Part shown: piece by piece, positions 10,304 through 17,867 of the stretch | How positions within the stretch are numbered: position 1 is the stretch's first letter | Layout of the letters: each line of letters starts with the position of its first letter | Notes under the pieces: generated by a model | Told to the model about the DNA's origin: nothing | The model's database searches: none | Seen by the model: the letters and a program-made list of their open reading frames with translations, nothing else | From: Spirochaetaceae bacterium 4572_59 | Lineage (GTDB): Bacteria; Spirochaetota; Spirochaetia; DSM-2461 | NCBI GenBank assembly: GCA_002084805.1 | Contig: NBMC01000041.1 | Location: 1-34,825, forward strand | Length of the DNA: 34,825 nt | Direction: 5' to 3' | Program-made: the position numbers and the translations under genes

Positions 10304-11515
10304 ATGAACAAGTTTAAAAGATATATATCAGTCGTTTCCCTGCTCATTCTGATTGCCGGAACTCTCAGTGCTCAGGTTATCCGCAGCATCGATATTGAGG
10401 GATTAAAGAAAACCAAAGCGTCAACCGTAAAAGGGATCATAGGATACCATGAAGGGGACTCTATCGAATCCGGCTGTGAAGACGGGATCCGTCAGGACTT
10501 GGTCAAGTCAGGCCTTTTTGTGAACGATTCCATTGATGTTCAGCTGGAGTCCAGTGAAAATGATGCCTATATCAGAATTTATCTGAAAGACCGTGTCTCT
10601 CTTATCCCGATTCCTGTTGCCAGTTTCAGCGGAGGAGACTTTTCCGGCGCTGTCTTTGTTATGGACCGGAACTTTCTCGGCTATGGCCACCAGTTTTTTA
10701 CAGGGGGGATGTACAGCCTCGAAAACAAAATGTTTATGCTCGGTTATTCCAATCCCGCTTTCATGGGCAGCTCTTTCAGTCTTGGCGGTATGATGGGCGT
10801 ATACGACAATGAAGTGAAAGTCACAAGCATAGATGGTGGAGATACTCTGGCCCTGTATGATCAGACCACAGTCCGTTTGGGTGTAAACTGGGGCTGGGAT
10901 CTCAAACCCTATCAAATCAAGTTTGGAACAGATGGTTCGTTTCTTTCCATATCTCTGTCAGCTAATGATATTTTTAAGTTTTCCCAGGATGGGAAGTTCA
11001 TTTATAATTCATTGTATTACGATACCTACTTTACGGAAGGTCTTAAAAGCTCTCTTTGTTATGAACTTCAGTCATTTACAGATGGCTTTGATCTGACTCA
11101 GTCCATACAGGGATCTCTTTCTTATCAATTCCTATTGAATGAACATTGTCAGATTCAGCTGAGTGCTGATTCCGGGTATTCTGAGGGAGAGGATCTGCAG
11201 TCTCTTTTCCTGAAATATGGTTATTCCTGGTCTATCCTTCCGGGGGATGTCCTTGCCGACCGTTTTGTTCAGGGGGATATTAAAGTGGTATTTGCCGCAC
11301 TTGATTTTTCCTGGGGATACTTGGCTGTTCCTCTGACCTATCAGGCTGGTTTTATGGATGGAATCAGTGGGGATAACGAGTTTTTTCATGGACCCGCCGG
11401 AGGGATGGCCATTTATCTGAAAAAGGTGGCCTTTCCCGCCATGTCATTCCGATATGCCTATAATGTTGAAACCGGGAACGGGGAGTTTAACTTCAATGTG
11501 GGCATGTCCATGTAA
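10304..11515 (+). CDS. Outer-membrane protein with one POTRA domain and a beta barrel (Omp85-like)
   Basis: 403 residues. The signal peptide MNKFKRYISVVSLLILIAGTLSAQ is followed by one POTRA-like domain (about 24-95; VIRSIDIEGLKKTKASTV is typical of the first strand of a POTRA) and about 300 residues of alternating aromatic-rich beta strands. The layout recalls short Omp85/TamA/FhaC relatives, smaller than BamA (normally five POTRAs), so a specialised insertion or secretion role is more likely than the essential assembly factor. ATG 10304 is chosen because AAGAGG precedes it and it begins a proper signal peptide; an in-frame upstream start at 10268 does not. Its stop abuts the convergent receptor remnant. 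Confidence 0.8.
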   Translation: MNKFKRYISVVSLLILIAGTLSAQVIRSIDIEGLKKTKASTVKGIIGYHEGDSIESGCEDGIRQDLVKSGLFVNDSIDVQLESSENDAYIRIYLKDRVSLIPIPVASFSGGDFSGAVFVMDRNFLGYGHQFFTGGMYSLENKMFMLGYSNPAFMGSSFSLGGMMGVYDNEVKVTSIDGGDTLALYDQTTVRLGVNWGWDLKPYQIKFGTDGSFLSISLSANDIFKFSQDGKFIYNSLYYDTYFTEGLKSSLCYELQSFTDGFDLTQSIQGSLSYQFLLNEHCQIQLSADSGYSEGEDLQSLFLKYGYSWSILPGDVLADRFVQGDIKVVFAALDFSWGYLAVPLTYQAGFMDGISGDNEFFHGPAGGMAIYLKKVAFPAMSFRYAYNVETGNGEFNFNVGMSM

Positions 11516-12590
11516 TTAGTGTGTGTCCATTAACTTTTTAAGGCTGGAGGATATCTCTCTGAAAGCATCTACAAACACCTCTACTTTCTGTTCTATTTTT
11601 CCAAAGGCATCTTTACTCTGACGGCCCAACTCGGTTGTCGCATTGATTTTATCCACAATCTCCGAGAGATCCCGCCCTATGGCATTGGCATTCTCCTGAG
11701 TCGATTCCGCCAGTTTCCGGATCTCATCGGCCACGACAGCAAATCCTTTGCCCGAATCTCCCGCATGGGCAGCTTCAATGGCGGCATTCATTGAGAGAAG
11801 GTTTGTCTGGGATGCCACGTTATTGATAACTTCCAGCATCTCCTGAATAGCATCAATTCGGCTGGCTGTCTGCAGGATGGTCTGGTTGGTAGACTCCATA
11901 GTCTCATTCCCCTCACATTCTGTTTCAGGACTCTTGTTGTCATCAGAACTCCCACAGTAAGGAGAATCAAGCTGATGGCTATCATGACTCCGGACCTGAA
12001 ATAGGAGGAGGAAATCCTCTGTTCAATCTGAAGCCCCTTTTCTCTGATGACCTGTTCATAGTGCTGGTCAAGAACTTTCAGAGCTTCTGCCGCAGGGCCG
12101 TCATCTATTTTTACCACCTTGTCTATTTCGGCAATGGAAGTCCCTTTTTCAACAAAGGGCTGGATCTCAAAGGAAGCATCTCTGTATTGATCTGCTGTTT
12201 TTCTGATAGCTTCAACAGCTGCCATAGCATCCTTGTTCTTCAGAACAATTGAGTCTATATGATCAAGGCTGAGATTTATCTCCTTATGATAATCCTGTAC
12301 CCTTGTGTAGTATTTCGCTGTTCCCCTGAGAACGTAATTCTTGAAGTTGTGTATAAAACCATTGTAGCCGAAGGCACTTTTCAGATGGAGCAGCGCTTGG
12401 GAATAGTCGAGGGTTATTTCAGTATTTTCCTTTTGGAACCGGTTTATATCGGATATAACCGAGAACTGTACAACTGATAATAGAATCCCTGTGACAATAA
12501 TGATCTTTTCTTATCACCTTCAGTTCTTTCTGGATTTTGGCAATATCTTTCCATTTGTCCCGTTCCAGTCGGACCGCCCCGGCATTCTGT
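11516..12590 (-). pseudogene. Methyl-accepting chemotaxis protein, frameshifted and internally deleted
   Basis: Reading from the right: a fragment RLERDKWKDIAKIQKELKV, then transmembrane IIIVTGILLSVVQFSV in another frame (one extra base in the T4 run at 12506-12509 explains the shift), a four-helix-bundle-like sensor region, and a second transmembrane segment SGVMIAISLILLTVGVLM ending near 11950. The frame then changes directly into the chemoreceptor hairpin with VASQTNLLSMNAAIEAAHAG and GKGFAVVADEIRKLAE. The HAMP domain and much of the signalling helix between them are missing, and the tail stops (EISSSLKKLMDTH) well before a normal C-terminus. No functional receptor is expected. The stop codon touches the stop of the outer-membrane protein gene, tail to tail. 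Confidence 0.8.
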
Positions 12591-12659
12591 CTCCTGCTAC
12601 TTTCCGGGAAAAGCAGCTGGTTCTGGGGAGAATCTCCTCAATGACTGCCTTCTCTTAAA

Positions 12660-12733
12660 AGCCGCCTCCGGAACTAAATGGCATCCTGCCATTTGCGCTA
12701 ATCGATTAGCGCCGTTCCTACATTTCGAGTCCT
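12660..12733 (-). repeat. Structured repeat, copy B (partial)
   Basis: The right-hand part of the 115-118-bp element seen in full at 12800-12917 and 15753-15867. It retains the GGAAC/GTTCC outer stem, the hairpin AAATGGCA-TCC-TGCCATTT (12676-12694), the perfect palindrome GCGCTAATCGATTAGCGC (12695-12712) and the terminal CGAGTCCT (12726-12733). The left end fades into unrelated sequence before about 12650, next to the chemoreceptor remnant. Confidence 0.75.
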
Positions 12734-12749
12734 CTTCTTATGTTTATAA

Positions 12750-12788
12750 ATGAAAAAAGATCCGAATAAATCCGGATCTTTTTTCATT
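12750..12788 (-). terminator. Intrinsic terminator behind the tRNA 3'-end fragment
   Basis: GAAAAAAGATCCG / CGGATCTTTTTTC stem with an 8-nt loop, A and T flanked so it can act in both directions. It follows the tRNA-fMet 3'-end copy at 12790-12807, in the same arrangement as behind the intact tRNA. Confidence 0.75.
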
Positions 12789-12789
12789 A

Positions 12790-12807
12790 TAGCAGGGGTA
12801 GGACTCG
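12790..12807 (-). repeat. Copy of the 3' end of tRNA-fMet (T-arm strand, acceptor strand, discriminator)
   Basis: The minus strand reads CGAGTCCTACCCCTGCTA, identical to the last 18 nt of the intact tRNA-fMet at 12973-13045. The rest of the tRNA is absent; in its place lies repeat copy A. This looks like the duplicated end expected after insertion at, or duplication of, a tRNA 3' end. Confidence 0.85.
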
Positions 12808-12917
12808 CTTTCTTTCGTCGGCATCCTGCCTCCTCAATAAAGCCGCTTCCAGAACTAGAAGAACATCCTGTTCTTCTGCGCTCCAGGTATTCGCGCCGTT
12901 CCTACATTTCGAGTCCT
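12800..12917 (-). repeat. Structured cloverleaf-like repeat, copy A
   Basis: A 118-bp element bounded by inverted copies AGGACTCG (12800-12807) and CGAGTCCT (12910-12917); these are also the T-loop/T-stem sequence of the adjacent tRNA-fMet. Inside are GGCA-TCC-TGCC (12820-12830), a GAAC/GTTC stem enclosing the hairpin AGAAGAACA-TCC-TGTTCTTCT (12857-12877), and GCGC...GCGC (12878-12896). Compared with copies B and C the hairpin arms differ in sequence on both sides yet still pair, which suggests selection for the structure. No open reading frame or transposase is present. Confidence 0.8.
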
Positions 12918-12933
12918 CTTCTTCTAAATTATA

Positions 12934-12971
12934 AATAAAAAAAGAGACCCTTCGGATCTCTTTTTTTATTT
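12934..12971 (-). terminator. Terminator of tRNA-fMet copy 1
   Basis: AAATAAAAAAAGAGA...TCTCTTTTTTTATTT with a short TTC-centred loop, immediately after the tRNA on the minus strand; one wobble pair in the stem. The T run on the minus strand makes it a good intrinsic terminator. Confidence 0.85.
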
Positions 12972-12972
12972 A

Positions 12973-13045
12973 TAGCAGGGGTAGGACTCGAACCTACGGC
13001 CTTTGGGTTATGAGCCCAACGAGCTGCCAACTGCTCCACCCTGCG
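12973..13045 (-). tRNA. Initiator tRNA-fMet (CAT), copy 1
   Basis: A 73-nt cloverleaf. Initiator hallmarks: unpaired first position (C1 against U72), three G-C pairs next to the anticodon loop (GGG CTCATAA CCC), anticodon CAT. Acceptor CGCAGGG with CCCTGC, T arm GTAGG TTCGAGT CCTAC. The discriminator is A and CCA is not encoded. The C1-U72 mismatch differs from the C1-A72 of E. coli. A second identical gene lies at 15925-15997. Confidence 0.95.
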
Positions 13046-13207
13046 TCGTTTGCTTGATGAATGTATAGCTTATATTATTATTTGTCAAGGGAATGTTGTA
13101 AAAAACTTATAAGTTACAATTCGTGCCCTCTGATGAACTGATCCTGATAATAGTATAAAGGAGAATGTAGTTGATTATTGAAATTTATTATCTGATAATT
13201 ATTAGAA

Positions 13208-14311
13208 ATGTTACAAAAGTTTCTTTTCTGGATAAAACATGTATTTTTAAACCTCCCTGATGATATATCTCTTGCTGATGAAACAACCAGAAAGATAGTT
13301 ATGATCTTTCTCTGCACTTTTCTGGGAATGTTTTTTATGCTTTTTCTCGGTGCTTTTGCATTTATGGAAGGAGAGTTTTTTCTGGGAGTCATAGATTTTG
13401 CTTGTGCAGCGATCCTTCTCGGCCTCTTCTCTTATATACGAATTAAGGGGTCTTACTATATTATCCTGGATATCATATTGGTGGTTATCATGCTTTTTTT
13501 TCTGCTTCTCTTTGCCAGCGGAGCGGCAAGGCATCAGTCATTTGTATGGTTTTATACCTATCCAATTCTTACTCTGTTCTTCTTTGGCCGGAAAAAAGGG
13601 GCTATTCTTACATTTCTACTGGTAGCCTTATCTTTTCTGATATATTTGTTTCAGGATCACTTTTCTTTCTATACTCCCTATCCGGATGGTTCTCTCATCA
13701 GAATCTTATTCAGTTATATTCTGGTATTTATTTTTACCATTATATTTGAAAGTTCAAGGGAAAATACAAATGATGTTCTTATGAAAACATTAGGAGAATT
13801 GAAGGATCAGTCAATTCGGGATGGGCTGACGAATCTTTATAATCGGCGTTATCTGGATGAGATTTTTCCACTGTTGCTAAAGCAGAGATCCTGTTCAAAA
13901 GATATGACCTTCCTGATGGCAGATCTTGATTTTTTCAAGCGTTACAATGATACATACGGGCACCAGAAAGGAGATGAAGTATTACAGCATTTCAGTACTG
14001 TTTTAAGATCTGAGATCCGTCGTGAAACTGATTATATATTTCGTTACGGAGGAGAGGAATTTTGTATTCTTCTTGATGCCACAAACCGTGAAACGGCGGA
14101 AAATATTACAGATTCAATAATTAAAGCGACTTATAAACTTAATATCCCCCATGAAACAAGCAGCTTTGGGCGGATAACTGTCTCTGTCGGAGTTTCTTAT
14201 GTGAAAGGTTGTTCGGGGAATGTTGAAGAGATAATAAAAGTAGCCGATGATGCTCTCTATGAGGCAAAGAAGAACGGGCGGAATCAGTTTCTTATCCTGG
14301 AATATCAATAA
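13208..14311 (+). CDS. Membrane diguanylate cyclase (GGDEF)
   Basis: 367 residues. Six or so transmembrane helices fill residues 25-180, then a GGDEF domain (about 205-365) begins DQSIRDGLTNLYNRRYLDE. The active-site loop is RYGGEEF and the allosteric product-binding I-site RxxD (RETD) lies five residues before it, so the enzyme should make cyclic di-GMP from GTP and be feedback inhibited. The multi-helix membrane part is a sensor of unrecognised type. ATG 13208 gives the first membrane segment its expected lead; no strong SD. It is monocistronic, divergent from tRNA-fMet copy 1. Confidence 0.93.
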   Translation: MLQKFLFWIKHVFLNLPDDISLADETTRKIVMIFLCTFLGMFFMLFLGAFAFMEGEFFLGVIDFACAAILLGLFSYIRIKGSYYIILDIILVVIMLFFLLLFASGAARHQSFVWFYTYPILTLFFFGRKKGAILTFLLVALSFLIYLFQDHFSFYTPYPDGSLIRILFSYILVFIFTIIFESSRENTNDVLMKTLGELKDQSIRDGLTNLYNRRYLDEIFPLLLKQRSCSKDMTFLMADLDFFKRYNDTYGHQKGDEVLQHFSTVLRSEIRRETDYIFRYGGEEFCILLDATNRETAENITDSIIKATYKLNIPHETSSFGRITVSVGVSYVKGCSGNVEEIIKVADDALYEAKKNGRNQFLILEYQ

Positions 14312-14435
14312 ATCTTCATTAAAACGGAATATTTCTCTCGATTTTTCATTAGTCAATGATACAACAAACTCAGGTATTTCATTATGATTTTGGTCACTAT
14401 ATAAAGTTGATTGTATAAATAGGGAGATAAGCCGG

Positions 14436-15293
14436 ATGACGGAAAAAATAAAACTTGTTGCCTGCGATATGGATGGCACATTACTTAATAAGGAAAAATT
14501 GATTTCACAGCAGAATATTGATGCCATAAAAAAGCTGAGATCCCGGGGGATCTATTTTGTTATTGCAACGGGCAGACATGATTCCATGATTACTACATAC
14601 CTTGATATCCTTGGAATTGAAATGCCGGTTATTTCCTGTAATGGAGCCATGGTAAGAGAACCTTTTTCCGGTCGTATGTTCTCGTCCATACCTTTGAAGT
14701 CAGAGCAGATTCTGGATGTTGTTGAAATTAGTAAGACATACGCTGCTGACTACCATATTTTCGGAAGAGACGTTATTTATGGAGAAACATTAACTAGCAA
14801 GTTGTCTGATTATAATATCCGTAATGTTGTAAATTCAGAGAGGGATCAGATTAAGTTATTTGTTTCTGAGGATTATAAGTCATATATCGAAGAAAATAGC
14901 GGGGAACTGTATAAGGTTTTAATTATACCTTCCCGAAGGGAAGATTTTGCTGAAATCCAAAAGGATGTTTTCAAGAAGACAGGACTTGATGCTTTTCAGT
15001 CGGATGTCTCTCTTCTGGATGTAGCTCAGAAGGGAATAAGCAAGGCTCATGCCCTTGATAGTCTCTGTAAAGAGTTGAATATCCGTCAGGATGAAACGGC
15101 TGCTATCGGGGATTACCTTAATGATCTCGAGATGATCCAATATGCCGGAGTGGGGATTGCTATGAAGAATGCGGTTCCAGAATTAAAGGATGCTGCTCAG
15201 ATCGTTACGGAGAAAACGAACGATGAGAGCGCTGTGGCCGAAGCTTTGGAGCGATTGCTCGATCTTACGAGGGAGCCTTCGCTCTGCTGCTGA
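14436..15293 (+). CDS. HAD-superfamily phosphatase, Cof type
   Basis: 285 residues. Motif I DMDGTLL (about 11-17) with the nucleophile Asp, motif II in IATGRH, motif III Lys in QKGISKAHAL and motif IV GDYLNDLEMI are all present with a C2B cap between II and III. Such enzymes hydrolyse sugar phosphates, FMN or other small phosphates in the cytoplasm; the substrate cannot be told. GGGAG precedes ATG 14436. The last ten codons (after LERLLD) run into the antisense tail of the truncated antitoxin, so the C-terminus may be altered. Confidence 0.92.
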   Translation: MTEKIKLVACDMDGTLLNKEKLISQQNIDAIKKLRSRGIYFVIATGRHDSMITTYLDILGIEMPVISCNGAMVREPFSGRMFSSIPLKSEQILDVVEISKTYAADYHIFGRDVIYGETLTSKLSDYNIRNVVNSERDQIKLFVSEDYKSYIEENSGELYKVLIIPSRREDFAEIQKDVFKKTGLDAFQSDVSLLDVAQKGISKAHALDSLCKELNIRQDETAAIGDYLNDLEMIQYAGVGIAMKNAVPELKDAAQIVTEKTNDESAVAEALERLLDLTREPSLCC

Positions 15294-15307
15294 TCTATCC
15301 CTTGAGA

Positions 15308-15574
15308 GCTTATATTCTTCCGACCATGTTCCAGGTCTGATACATATTGCCGGGAAAATCTTCCAATCTCTGAATCGAGATCATTCTGGGTAATGCCTTT
15401 ATTCTCCCTGTCTGTTTTTAAATAATCACCAGGAGAAAGTGGTTCCTTTACCTCATTAAACCAGTCAGTCTCAAATGGATCAATATATTTATCATTTTGA
15501 ACTTCCATAATTTTCTCTGATACATCCCCTTTTATATCTATTTCAGTATGGGGCGTTTTCACGTGAACCAACAT
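15308..15574 (-). pseudogene. XRE-type antitoxin, C-terminally truncated
   Basis: The recognisable part is about 89 residues: an N-terminal segment, then an HTH_3/XRE domain with LSPGDYLKTDRENKGITQNDL and FSRQYVSDLEHGRKNIS. After that point the frame reads sequence antisense to the HAD phosphatase (open to 15197), so the end of the DNA-binding domain and the tail are lost. It starts inside the end of the toxin remnant (ATG 15574, toxin stop at 15543), a common arrangement for reverse-order toxin-antitoxin pairs. Confidence 0.7.
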
Positions 15575-15698
15575 AATATACCTCCAATTCTAGTACATCC
15601 TGGATTTTTCTCCAGCATGCAACCCAGTGGTAAGGTAAATGGCAATGATACTCATCCTTACTAAGTTTACCGTAATTTTTCCACTTTTTTCTTTCAAA
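15543..15698 (-). pseudogene. RelE/HigB-like toxin, C-terminal remnant
   Basis: An open stretch of about 51 codons without a start: it reads KKWKNYGKLSKDEYHCHL, then YHWVACW and ends VYYVGSRENAPY. The general pattern (basic helix, HCHL-x-YHWVACW, beta strand VYYVGSRE) is that of small mRNA-interferase or RelE-superfamily toxins that precede an XRE antitoxin. The frame hits a stop on its upstream side at 15699, exactly where the tRNA-linked terminator begins, so the N-terminal half has been lost at the repeat boundary. Confidence 0.6.
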
Positions 15699-15701
15699 TT
15701 A

Positions 15702-15742
15702 TAATAAAAAAAGATCTGGAAAAACCAGATCTTTTTTTATTA
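15702..15742 (-). terminator. Intrinsic terminator behind the second tRNA 3'-end fragment
   Basis: A perfect stem (AAAAAAAGATCTGG / CCAGATCTTTTTTT) with a 5-nt A loop. Its stem matches the terminator at 15886-15921, so this locus carries two near-identical copies. Confidence 0.8.
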
Positions 15743-15760
15743 TAGCAGGGGTAGGACTCG
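15743..15760 (-). repeat. Second copy of the tRNA-fMet 3' end
   Basis: CGAGTCCTACCCCTGCTA on minus, the same 18 nt as the fragment at 12790-12807 and as the 3' end of both intact tRNA-fMet genes. It is followed by a terminator, as behind an intact tRNA, but the tRNA body is replaced by repeat copy C. Confidence 0.85.
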
Positions 15761-15867
15761 CTTTTTTTCGTCGGCATCGTGCCTCCTCATAAAAGCCGCC
15801 TTCGGAACTAAATGGCATCCTGCCATTTGCGCTCATCGATTCGCGCCGTTCCTGCGGTTCGAGTCCT
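15753..15867 (-). repeat. Structured cloverleaf-like repeat, copy C
   Basis: 115 bp between AGGACTCG (15753-15760) and CGAGTCCT (15860-15867). Contains GGCA-TCG-TGCC, GGAAC...GTTCC enclosing the hairpin AAATGGCA-TCC-TGCCATTT (15810-15828), and GCGC-10 nt-GCGC (15829-15846). It shares the long TTCGTCGGCATC..GCCTCCTCA segment with copy A but the hairpin sequence of copy B. Confidence 0.8.
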
Positions 15868-15885
15868 TCTTACAGTACTTATAAA

Positions 15886-15921
15886 TAAAAAAAGATCTGG
15901 AAAAACCAGATCTTTTTTTTA
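15886..15921 (-). terminator. Terminator of tRNA-fMet copy 2
   Basis: AAAAAAAGATCTGG / CCAGATCTTTTTTTT with an A-rich loop, directly after the tRNA on minus. Confidence 0.85.
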
Positions 15922-15924
15922 TTA

Positions 15925-15997
15925 TAGCAGGGGTAGGACTCGAACCTACGGCCTTTGGGTTATGAGCCCAACGAGCTGCCAACTGCTCCACCCTGCG
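15925..15997 (-). tRNA. Initiator tRNA-fMet (CAT), copy 2
   Basis: Identical over all 73 nt to copy 1, including the C1-U72 mismatch and GGG/CCC anticodon-stem pairs. The immediate 5' flank (GCAAACGA before the tRNA on minus) is also shared, so the duplication extends past the gene. CCA is not encoded. Confidence 0.95.
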
Positions 15998-16089
15998 TCG
16001 TTTGCTTGGTGAATATAAAGGTTTCACGAATTACTGTCAAGCTAAGTTGAAATATATTTGAAATATTCGTCTGAAAACTGATCAAGTGG

Positions 16090-16791
16090 TCAAGAGCGGA
16101 AGAACTTTTTGTCTTCATCAATGGCATTATGCAGTATATGTTTGGCGTGAAAGAACAATATTATCAATAGAGGGATGCTGAGCCAGGATAGAAGTCCTCC
16201 GTAAAAGAGAAAAAAATCATAGAGGCCATGATATAAAACAGCCAGAAACAGACCAAATGGAATGAGGTTCTTTCCATTCAGTTTAGTTTTCCCGATATAA
16301 AAACCCATTACGGCAGAAGTCAAACCGTGGAGTGGAACTGCCGTTATTCCGCGGGTAAGTAGTATTGTCCAGGAATTGCCACTATTCATGCTGTAGAGGA
16401 TATTTTCAAGAAAGGCAAATCCCAGGGCTGCTGCCATGGTGTAGATAATGCCGTCTGTTACTTCATCAAATTCAGGATGAGGGTAAATATAGCGCTTTAC
16501 CATATAAAGCTTACAGCTCTCTTCCACCAGGGCTACCACAATAAATGCTTTAAATGCAATTGTTATGATAGGGGACATTCCACCGGGGGCAAGTTTTTCA
16601 ATCAGCAACTCTATGATTACGGCAGGTACGGTCGCAGCAATCCCCAGGAAGAAAGTTTTCATAACAATCTGGCGGGGTTCCGGCCTTGGATCTCTTTTGT
16701 AAAAGTAATTTAAGAGAATCATAGCCGGAATCAGAGCCAGCAAAAAGTTTATTACCTGGGGCAGTAGAAGCAGGGCGAAAATAAATCCCAT
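16090..16791 (-). CDS. PrsW-family membrane protease
   Basis: 233 residues, about seven hydrophobic segments. PrsW/abortive-infection-type motifs are intact: EESCK (the EExxK glutamates), FDEVTDGIIYT, GFAFLEN (FxxxEN) and the conserved His residues in VPLHGLTSA and YHGLYDF. In Bacillus PrsW cuts an anti-sigma factor within the membrane; the substrate here is unknown. ATG 16791 lies 2 nt after the hisC stop, so it is translated from the same mRNA as hisC and the hybrid kinase, which hints at a signalling role. Confidence 0.88.
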   Translation of the reverse strand: MGFIFALLLLPQVINFLLALIPAMILLNYFYKRDPRPEPRQIVMKTFFLGIAATVPAVIIELLIEKLAPGGMSPIITIAFKAFIVVALVEESCKLYMVKRYIYPHPEFDEVTDGIIYTMAAALGFAFLENILYSMNSGNSWTILLTRGITAVPLHGLTSAVMGFYIGKTKLNGKNLIPFGLFLAVLYHGLYDFFLFYGGLLSWLSIPLLIILFFHAKHILHNAIDEDKKFFRS

Positions 16792-16793
16792 TA

Positions 16794-17852
16794 TCAGGCC
16801 TTCTCAAGTTCTGACATGATTCTGATAAACTCTCTGTTCTGATCTTCCGTACCAATGGTATAACGAATCCACTCATCAAGGCCAAAGGATGCCAAGGGTC
16901 TGATTGCCATTCCTTCATCAAGGAAATGATCAAACACTGCTCTGCTGTCTCTTTTCACTCTAATGCAGATAAAATTGGCCTGGCTCGGATAGTAGTCATA
17001 CCCTAAACGTTTCAGTTCGCCATAGAGAAAGGTTTTTCCCTTTTTGCAGAGATCTAATGTTCGGGAGATAAAATTCTGGTCTCCCAGGGCTGCCGTACCG
17101 GCCTGCTGAGCCAGGATATTTACATTGAAAGCCTGTTTTGTCCGGAAAATCTGCTCAATCAGTGTCGGATCGGCCAGAGCATATCCGATGCGCAGCCCCG
17201 CCAGACCGTAGAGTTTTGAAAATGTATGGGTCACAATGAGCCTTTTATTGCTCTTTATCAGTTCCTGACCGGATGGAAAATCCTCTGCAGTGGCAAACTC
17301 ACCATAGGCTTCATCCAGGATTGTCAGTACATGAGAGGGGAGGGCGTCCAGAAATTCTTTCAGCTCTTTCTCTTTTAGATAGGTTCCGGTAGGATTGTTG
17401 GGATTACAGACAAATATCAGAGAGGTTTTCTCCGTTACCTGATCCAGAATACTCTTTAAATCGTATTTCCCTTCCTGCAGGGGAACCTTTTTTATATGGC
17501 CACCATAAAGAAGTCCGGAGAAGTTGTATTCTGAAAAAGTTTCCTTTGCCGTAATGACTTCAAAGCCCTCTTCAAGATAGGTTCCTGCTATCATGGCAAA
17601 TATTTCATCCGAGCCGTTTCCTGCAATAACATAGTCGGCAGTAAGATTATGGTGAGAGGCTATGGTCTCTCGCAGAATGCCTGACACTCCGTCAGGGTAG
17701 CGGTGCAGATGATTCAGTTCGCTTGAAATAGCTGTCAATGCTTTTGGCGATGGACCCAGGGGGTTTTCGTTGGATGACAGTTTGACTGCTCCCGGTCGGG
17801 TTCTGCCGGCCACATACGGCTTTACTGATTCGAGGGTTTTACGGATCTTCAT
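16794..17852 (-). CDS. hisC: Histidinol-phosphate aminotransferase-like PLP enzyme
   Basis: 352 residues, fold-type I aminotransferase of the HisC branch. Seen: SSNENPLGPSP near the N-terminus, GNGSDEIF, VCNPNNPTGTYL, LDEAYGEF and the PLP-binding Lys in HTFSKLYGLAGLRIGY. It would convert imidazole-acetol phosphate and glutamate to histidinol phosphate, though HisC relatives also serve as aromatic aminotransferases. No other his gene is in the window. It lies 15 nt after the hybrid kinase and 2 nt before the PrsW gene, an unusual operon setting for a biosynthetic enzyme. Confidence 0.88.
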   Translation of the reverse strand: MKIRKTLESVKPYVAGRTRPGAVKLSSNENPLGPSPKALTAISSELNHLHRYPDGVSGILRETIASHHNLTADYVIAGNGSDEIFAMIAGTYLEEGFEVITAKETFSEYNFSGLLYGGHIKKVPLQEGKYDLKSILDQVTEKTSLIFVCNPNNPTGTYLKEKELKEFLDALPSHVLTILDEAYGEFATAEDFPSGQELIKSNKRLIVTHTFSKLYGLAGLRIGYALADPTLIEQIFRTKQAFNVNILAQQAGTAALGDQNFISRTLDLCKKGKTFLYGELKRLGYDYYPSQANFICIRVKRDSRAVFDHFLDEGMAIRPLASFGLDEWIRYTIGTEDQNREFIRIMSELEKA

Positions 17853-17867
17853 GATAGCTCCTATGCT

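Noticed and set aside
12620..15920. CRISPR array
   Set aside because: The repeats are few, long, bounded by tRNA ends and terminators, with no regular spacer pattern and no cas genes.
15833..16027. Open frames running through tRNA-fMet copy 2 on both strands, and a similar one at 3169-3387 through tRNA-Asn
   Set aside because: They translate tRNA, repeat and terminator sequence; the tRNA explanation is complete.
16794..17852. A histidine biosynthesis operon around hisC
   Set aside because: The neighbours are a hybrid kinase and a membrane protease; no other his gene is present, so only the single enzyme is claimed.
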